The notes beneath the pieces were generated by a model. The model had not been told where the DNA came from. It searched no databases and saw only the letters and a program-made list of their open reading frames with translations. Both the position numbers and the translations under genes were made by a program. This document shows positions 58,350 through 64,000 of a stretch of 64,000 bases of DNA, one piece after another (the first letter of the stretch is position 1; each line of letters starts with the position of its first letter). The stretch comes from Massospora cicadina (Eukaryota; Entomophthoromycota; Entomophthoromycetes; Entomophthorales; Entomophthoraceae), in the NCBI GenBank assembly GCA_022478985.1, contig JAKSZP010008057.1:62001-126000 (forward strand). The letters run 5' to 3'.

Positions 58350-59256
58350 GTCAACTGAGAGTTAATGCCTGTCTTCATCTTCATCATACCAAAGCTTAGA
58401 ACAGATCACCCCAAGTCTAACACAAAAGTCAAACAAAAAACTAAGGGCTCAATCACAAATAAAACTAAAAATTCAGAAAAAAGTCTTATAAAAATAACCC
58501 TTTTGAGTATCAGAAAGTGGTGGCAAAATATTAGGTATCACATACTGAAATACAAAACAAGATTTGGCCAATTATCAACTCATATATCAAGAGGTCACCA
58601 GAAAAAGAAGTAACCTGAAGACCACATATGCCACCAATTATGATGGCAGCAAACCATCTCTCATAATAGGATCAATGTCTGACCAATGTCATAACTGCCT
58701 GGAAAAAATGTTTCCTGGTGAGCATGTCACAGGCAGATATTTTTCCATGTATTATGGCAAAAAAAGCTGAATACTGTATTTGTGAATTGTCAGATCTGTG
58801 CCCAAGGAATTAGAGGAACTATTTGCCAGTGAGTTCTTAGAGGCCAAAAATTTCATGAGTATCTTTGCAACTACAACAGCACATTGGCTTTTGTATACAT
58901 TGATGTCAAGATGAACACTGTTTTTTATAAAAAGACCAATACCATACAAAGTCTCAGGAAATATATAGTTCACAAAATCTCAATTTATGTCATATGATAG
59001 TCCTGCATATGCCTGTCTCTATTACATTGACTCTCAACAGGCACTTGAGAAGAGAATAAGAAGATCTGATAATGACAAAAGCTTGGTAATTGTCTTGAGC
59101 ATGTTGGACACTGTGTTGTGGTGATCTAATGTGTATGCACAGGATTACAAGATGATTAAGGATGTTGTTGCTCAAGTTGAAGAGCCTGAAATAGTCAAGC
59201 TCATGTTTATAAAGACCCAGAGAAGTGCAAGAGGTGATACAATGGACTTAGTGTAA
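58350..59256 (+). pseudogene. Helitron Rep/helicase fragment (N-terminal region)
   Basis: The translation, in shifting frames, follows the N-terminal part of Helitron replication proteins: GSMSDQCHNCLEKMFPGE (about 58671), a Cys-containing start block; YNSTLAF near 58871; then ALEKRIRRSDNDKSLVIVLS and NVYAQDYKMIKDVVAQ (about 59041-59175). These correspond to the block before the HUH nuclease. HUH and helicase motifs are absent, so only a 5' fragment remains. Stops and at least two frame changes are present. The hairpin and CTRR end of a Helitron were not found. Confidence 0.5.
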
Positions 59257-60236
59257 ATGAGTGTTATATTGTTTTTATGGGATAAAGTGAAAACCCTCCT
59301 CACATATTGACTTTACTGTTTTCCATACCAGCATGGAATCCTCAAATACTCCAACATGAGCCCCCACTTTGATTAATATCCTTTCCTCTGCTCTTATCTG
59401 GGGTGAACTTGGATGGATCTAAACATGACTTATATGGGGTGAAGACAAACTGCATCACATAACAGGATAACAATGTATCAATTTTAAAATTACAGGCTAA
59501 TTAAAGAGACAACCGTGGATGCTGTCAGAAAATTACAAGTCCTATGTATAAAAAAGAGTGGTTTGGAGGTAAATGACAAAAAGATCGTCCAAAAGAACCT
59601 GGTCAACTCCTGGTGGAACCCCTCTAATTATGATAACACTTTTACTAGTACTTCTCGGGCAAATACCACGAGTTTGGGTAGTCAAATTGCACCAACTATG
59701 CGGCGAATTCAGGGGAGTCCATTAAAGGCTCCTCCCCAGGCCACATCTAGTTTAGTACAATCTACCCCGTGGAGACTGGCCCATTTTATAGGGTCAGAGA
59801 GGGTCCATCAAGCTGGAATATTTTCCCCACCTTCTAATTAGGCTAAATATATAGATTCCTTCCTCACAGGTTCATCTTTTCAGTTGTCACTTCCCCATCA
59901 GCCCTAACATTGAAGTAAGGTGAGTCTTGACCAATCTGATAGGTTGGATCCCAATGTTCCCTAATTCAGATGTTACTAAGAAATCTGAACTTAAAGCCTT
60001 GACATTTATATACTAACATTGACTTATTAAGAGGATTCACTTCTTAACCCCAGTATCACAACTAATAAAACCCAAAAAACAATCTTTTATTTTTTTAGTT
60101 TTATTATTTTAATTATAAAAGCGGTCAACAACCCCTACTTTTTCCCTGCTGTAAAGAACTAACTACTCCTGCGCATAATTGTTGGAATTAGGTTGAGAAA
60201 TGCACCAGATAGCAAAACAAACCCTGAATTCCAACA
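59257..60236 (+). other. Probable 5' LTR of element F, left end undefined
   Basis: An LTR must end at 60236 (AATTCCAACA) just before the primer-binding site, but its start cannot be fixed because the partner is outside the window; TGGATGCTG at about 59516 is one candidate. Within it a TATA-like aaatatata lies near 59846. An inverted repeat, TGTTGGAATT at 60180-60189 and AATTCCAACA at 60227-60236, closes the region. An open frame 59515-59841 is Ser/Thr-rich and unrecognised. Confidence 0.45.
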
Positions 60237-60238
60237 AG

Positions 60239-60258
60239 TGGTGCTCACTACAGGGGGC
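60239..60258 (+). other. Primer-binding site of element F
   Basis: TGGTGCTCACTACAGGGGGC lies two bases past the LTR end, as in elements A and C. It is the cleanest copy of the shared site in the window. Confidence 0.78.
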
Positions 60259-60284
60259 AGTACACCACAAAAACACTATCAAAA

Positions 60285-61600
60285 TTGGAGGGTGTTGGGA
60301 TGAATAACCCTCACAACCTCCCCACAGCTTCCAAATCCTGGCTAGATGCTTTAGCCCAGCATCTAGCCAGCGCACTGTCTTGGCTCAAAATTCTCAAAAA
60401 GCACAATTGCCAAGCCCCTCACGAGGCTTCCACCATTCACAAACCCCTTTCAGGGACAAGTTTACCCTGGGCAAAGGAAGTATTGCATCCTTCTTCTTTA
60501 TGTATAAATTTGCGATGGAAGGAGCAACTGACCAGAAAAAACTTAAAAATATCCTTCCTTGCTTGAGTTATATGGCTCAGGAGATTATAGTTCTCCATAT
60601 GGCCACACTTACCACCTGAGTGGAGGTTAAACAAGCGCTAATTGAAGAATTTGGTTTCAAGCAGAGTTTACAACGGCAAAAACATGCCTTTATGTGCCTT
60701 AGCATGCAAGAGGGAGAATCAATCCCCTCTTCTATTGAGAAATTATTTAGTAAAACTCAACCTCTGTTGATGTCCAAATGGCTTCCTCTAGATGACTCTA
60801 TTGCTGCTTTCATGGCTTGCTTGGCGTCTTATCCCTATTTAGCAATGCATATCTCCGCAGTCAAGCGCACCTTCCAAACTGTACGGGATAACAAAGAGGC
60901 TCTTCTAGAAATGTCTGATTTCATGAACCTGAACTTTTGCAAAGAGCTCCAAAGCGAGAATCAACTATGACCCCTCCAGCCTCTTCTATGGCTTTCTCCC
61001 TCTGGAACCCAGCTTCTGAAGAGCTGCAGTGACAAGATACTCCTACATCATGTGAGGATAGCCAGAAAGTACTAGCAGTTATGGGGCAGCGCTCCCCTCC
61101 GGCTTCAGTTTCAAAAGCTTAATTGGTGAAGTCAGTTATCACTTTGCCTTATGCTCCTCTTTCTGATCAGTCTACTAAGGTGGATAAAATATCACGTACC
61201 TCCAAGCTGCTGTCTTGATGCCCCTTAGTCTCACCTCAGGCTACCCCTAATTTAAAACCTGCAGTCATGAGGCAGCCCAAGACTATCACTTCTAGGTCCA
61301 AAGGCAAAGTCATTACACTTTCAACGCCTCCCCTAAATGTTGGTTCAGCTATGATGCTCCCTTCAAAAATCAAAAAAGTAGATGAGCGCCAAAAAATTCT
61401 CCCCTTTGAGGAGATTAAGCCAGTTTCTCAGCCACCACCTAGTAACTCGTTGAGGTGCATTGACAATACCTCTGATGATGATTCTGAAGGGGGTGGTGAA
61501 GACGCAGGCTATTACGTCTTGGGAGCCCCAATGGAAGTGCAGATTCCGGATAGGTTGAGGCCTGAAAGAATTGATATTTCCATAACACCATGAAGAATCT
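60285..61600 (+). pseudogene. Gag of element F
   Basis: The N-terminal frame 60285 reads SWLDALAQHLASALSWLKIL, then shifts to FRDKFTLGKGSIASFFFMYK and GATDQKKLKNILPCLSYMAQ. After a stop it continues in a long open frame at 60620-60970 (VEVKQALIEEFGFKQSLQRQ; MSKWLPLDDSIAAFMACL). This is the helical capsid pattern of Ty3/retroviral Gag. The C-terminal region to about 61600 is Ser/Pro-rich. No zinc knuckle was recognised. Confidence 0.65.
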
Positions 61601-61794
61601 ATCTCCAACAGTTGTTGAGGTTTCAGAGGTGATTGATACCGCCAGTGATGCTGACCAGCTTATTGGTACAGTGATCTAATTTACCCAGCAGGTTCATACC
61701 CTCCAATATATAAAAACAAATACCCTGCGATGGCTCAACGCCTTGCCACCACTCTCTATTTAATATAAAGTTCTTTCCCTCCCCCTACTTTGGT

Positions 61795-63127
61795 AGCACG
61801 ATAACCGAGGTAGAGATTGTTATAAATAAGATGCAATTTCTATCCATCCTTGATATGGGTGCTCCAGTGAAAGTTTTCTCTTCAAAAATCATCAATAAAA
61901 TTAAGTTGGCGCCCAACCTGGACTATTCCCACGAGTTTGGAACTGTGGGACCCAAAACACACGAGCTATTGGAGCTTACTCTTCGCTACCCATACATATT
62001 GGGAAGCTCCTCCTTTCTTCCCCCGCTGTGGCATTTAAAAAAATCACATACAACCTAGTCATTGACACTCAATTCATGATTGAGTATGACGGAATTATTA
62101 GCATGAAACAGGAATTTCTTTCCCTTCTAAGTAACGAAGTTCCCCTAGTCTTTAACAATGATGTGCCTAAGAAGAAAGAATACACATGCGTAGAGGAGTA
62201 CCCTTCTTCCGCTCTTACCCTTACTTATACCACTTCAGGAAGAAACATTTTGCTGCCTGACTCCGTAGATACTTCAGAAGGCCTTCCATTGTATGCATCA
62301 AAAAAGGTAATAGTAAAAGCGGGTGAACAAAAGGTGCTAGACACCAAGATTATTATGCAACTTCCCTGCAACTGCCTACTGCAATTAACAAGCATTGATG
62401 GAATAAGTCCTTTGTAACCTCAGGTGTTGCCGTGTATCCTAGATCCTGCCTATCAGCAACCTATAAATCTTCTGTTAGGGATTCTTACTAACAAGGATAT
62501 GGTAATAAAAAAGCATCAGGAGGTTGAAAAAGCCCTGCTGATTACAATTGCAGACATTTGACAAGTACATTGTATTAGGTTTATGTTATATCTGGGACTA
62601 CCTACAGATCAATTCATATGCGCTTTATCCCACGTTCAAATTTTTGAGGATCTAACACCCACCAAGATTAATAAAGTTCATTCTTTACTCGAGTCTTATA
62701 GCGATATGTTCTCCAAATCTGATAATGATTATGGACACATGAAGTTTTGGACTCATACCATTGACATTGGTGATTCTTGGCCTATTCAATCCAAGCTTTA
62801 TCAGAAATCTAAGATTGAGGAGCTCCAAATGAGGACGGAGCTGAAATAGTTGCTGGATGCGGGGCTGCTGGTGCCTTCTCAAAGCCCTTGGTTGTCCCCT
62901 CTCCTATTGATAATAAAGAAAAATGGAGGTCATCAGGTAGTTATGGACTACCACAAATTGAACAACCTCATAAAGATGGCTAGCTATCCTATCATCGCAT
63001 TGATGATGCCCTAGCCAACTATCCAGCTCTAACTGGTTTTCCGCCATGGACTTGTCTAGCAGTTATTTGAAATGGACCTTTCTCCCCAAGATCAAGAGAA
63101 ATGCACTCTTATTTGCAGTGAGGGTAT
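61795..63127 (+). pseudogene. Element F protease, dUTPase-like domain and start of RT
   Basis: The protease reads FLSILDMGAPVKVFSSKIIN (about 61838-61897), a DMG variant of the D-T/S-G box. Its second half is NLVIDTQFMIEYDGIISMKQ in the frame from 62028. The dUTPase-like barrel spans 62271-62556: SEGLPLYASKKVIVKAGEQK, TKIIMQLPCNCLLQLTSIDG, a stop, VLPCILDPAYQQPINLLLGI, KKHQEVEKALL. Here the motif-3 loop keeps Asp and Tyr (LDPAY), the closest to an active dUTPase in the window. RT begins QIFEDLTPTKINKVHSLLES and continues as SPWLSPLLLIIKKNGGHQVV until element G interrupts after ICSEGI. Confidence 0.65.
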
Positions 63128-63699
63128 TGGAATTTCAATAGAAAATGCAATATTCAGGCGCCATGAAGGCTATGAAATTATTAGTTTCGTGGCTCTAGAG
63201 AAGATAGAAACAGGGCAACGAAGTTATTAGTTTCATTGCAATAATAGATTTCCTATCAGAATACAGAACTTTGTTATGAATAGACCAAAATCGAGCTACA
63301 CGAGACAAAAATAGTGGTCCTTTATTAGTTAGAAATGAGGGATACTTATAGGGGTTGATTTGGTAGTTCCTATGAGGATTTTCGCGCCAACCGAGGTAAG
63401 ATCTTTCCTAATAGATGACCAATATTACTGATTGATATGAATATACTTGTGATGGTCAGATCTGATAAGGCTCTTATTAGATGAGATTGACCTTCTTGTG
63501 GAGGGCTTAGACCCTTTGGCTTTCTTAGCCCCTTCAGATTGCTTAGCCTCATCCTTCAGAGGAGGCTGATAACTCTGAAGGGTTGATTGTCAGTCTATTT
63601 GAGAATTGGATATCTCTGGTGGGGTTTTTATGATCTTATTAGACCGAATCACCAAAATTTCAATCTTGATTATACTCAGTCATTGCAGTCATATATCCA
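63128..63699 (-). repeat. 3' LTR of element G
   Basis: In minus orientation it starts TGGATATATGACTGC and ends GAAATTCCA. Promoter-like CCTATAAGTATCC and AATAAAGG words lie inside in the expected order. Boundaries are inferred from the polypurine tract and the break in F. Confidence 0.6.
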
Positions 63700-63723
63700 A
63701 TAATGCCCCCCTCAAGGTTATGC

Positions 63724-63945
63724 CTAGGGGCTTATACTTACAAAGAGACCTACTATGAACCCTATTGATAACAGTACCAGTATCAATAGCTGAAATGGAG
63801 TATTCGATACCCTAACGATAAATAATATGGTAAGGACCAGCCCATATGGTATCAAGTTTGTGAATCCATCCTCCAGGTCTATGATAAAAGAGTACAAGAG
63901 CCCCAATTTGATATTCAGGTAACATAGGTTGACTAGCATTGTTTC
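63724..63945 (-). pseudogene. Integrase C-terminus of element G
   Basis: In a frame adjacent to the open one, the minus strand reads YQIGALVLFYHRPGGWIHKL, then DTIWAGPYHI, then AIDTGTVINRVHSRSLCKYK. This is the GPY/F module of Ty3/gypsy integrases, related to the C-terminal modules of A and B. It ends next to the polypurine tract, as it should. One or two frame changes are visible. Confidence 0.68.
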
Positions 63946-64000
63946 AAGTTCCCTCTTTTAAAGTTTTAGCATCAAGAGAACTCAAGGCCAAAGCTTGTAC

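Larger units (their letters stand above)
63128..64000 (-). mobile_element. Ty3/gypsy element G, partial, inserted into element F
   Basis: A minus-strand element enters from the right edge. Its 3' LTR covers 63128-63699, bounded on the plus strand by TGGAATTTC and ATATATCCA. A polypurine tract lies at 63700-63716 (ccttgaggggggcattat on the minus strand). An integrase C-terminal module lies beyond. F coding stops at the left boundary. A target duplication cannot be checked because the other end is outside the window. Confidence 0.72.

Noticed and set aside
1..64000. CRISPR arrays, operons, Shine-Dalgarno sites and bacterial promoters
   Set aside because: No regularly spaced repeats or prokaryotic gene layout; the intron, LTRs and LINEs show a eukaryotic genome.

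Overview
The window reads as a transposon-bloated eukaryotic genome with one recognisable host gene. That gene, at 25384-25958, encodes an N-terminal acetyltransferase of the NAA50 family. It has a single 55-base GT-AG intron and protein wording that looks more fungal than animal to me. The short intron, the LINEs with CCHC-bearing ORF1 proteins, and the density of Ty3/gypsy elements suggest an early-diverging fungus with a large genome; an entomophthoralean insect pathogen is my best guess. This is inference, because no rRNA or other marker is present.

Layout. 1-8863 is an old Ty3/gypsy element (B) split by a second one (A, 1821-6483, target duplication CTATT). 8864-10443 is probably the decayed LTR of B. 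10459-16885 is a GC-rich, nearly complete LINE on the minus strand (LINE1) with a perfect 15-base target duplication. 17356-22262 is a very old minus-strand Ty3 element (H) that lacks RT and integrase. 22263-27859 is AT-rich, holds NAA50, and carries three tiny LINE-tail insertions. 27860-51244 is a nested stack: Ty3 element C is interrupted by a minus-strand chromovirus (E, 30799-36785), by a 527-base LINE 3' end (38263-38789), and, inside its 3' LTR, by Ty3 element D (40074-50819, target duplication GGTGA). D itself carries a mariner-like DNA transposon (46274-47604, TA duplication). 51425-51790 resembles a repeat I associate with insect genomes. 52652-58049 is a second GC-rich LINE (LINE2). 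58350-59256 is a Helitron helicase fragment. 60239 to the end is Ty3 element F, interrupted at 63128 by element G.

Nothing outside NAA50 looks intact; the elements are frameshifted or carry stops. The strongest unexpected signal is a dUTPase-like beta-barrel segment between protease and reverse transcriptase in five separate Ty3 copies (B, C, D, F, H). It is absent from the chromovirus E and from A. In B, C, D and H the motif-3 loop has become a shared form ending in HGEI or HNEI, without the usual catalytic Asp; F keeps a more canonical loop. Other notable points are a coiled-coil/collagen/coiled-coil protein in the gag position of A, LINE tail insertions as short as 22 bases with 16-17-base target duplications, an antisense ORF downstream of the D integrase, and two elements with arthropod affinities that could mark host-to-pathogen transfer.
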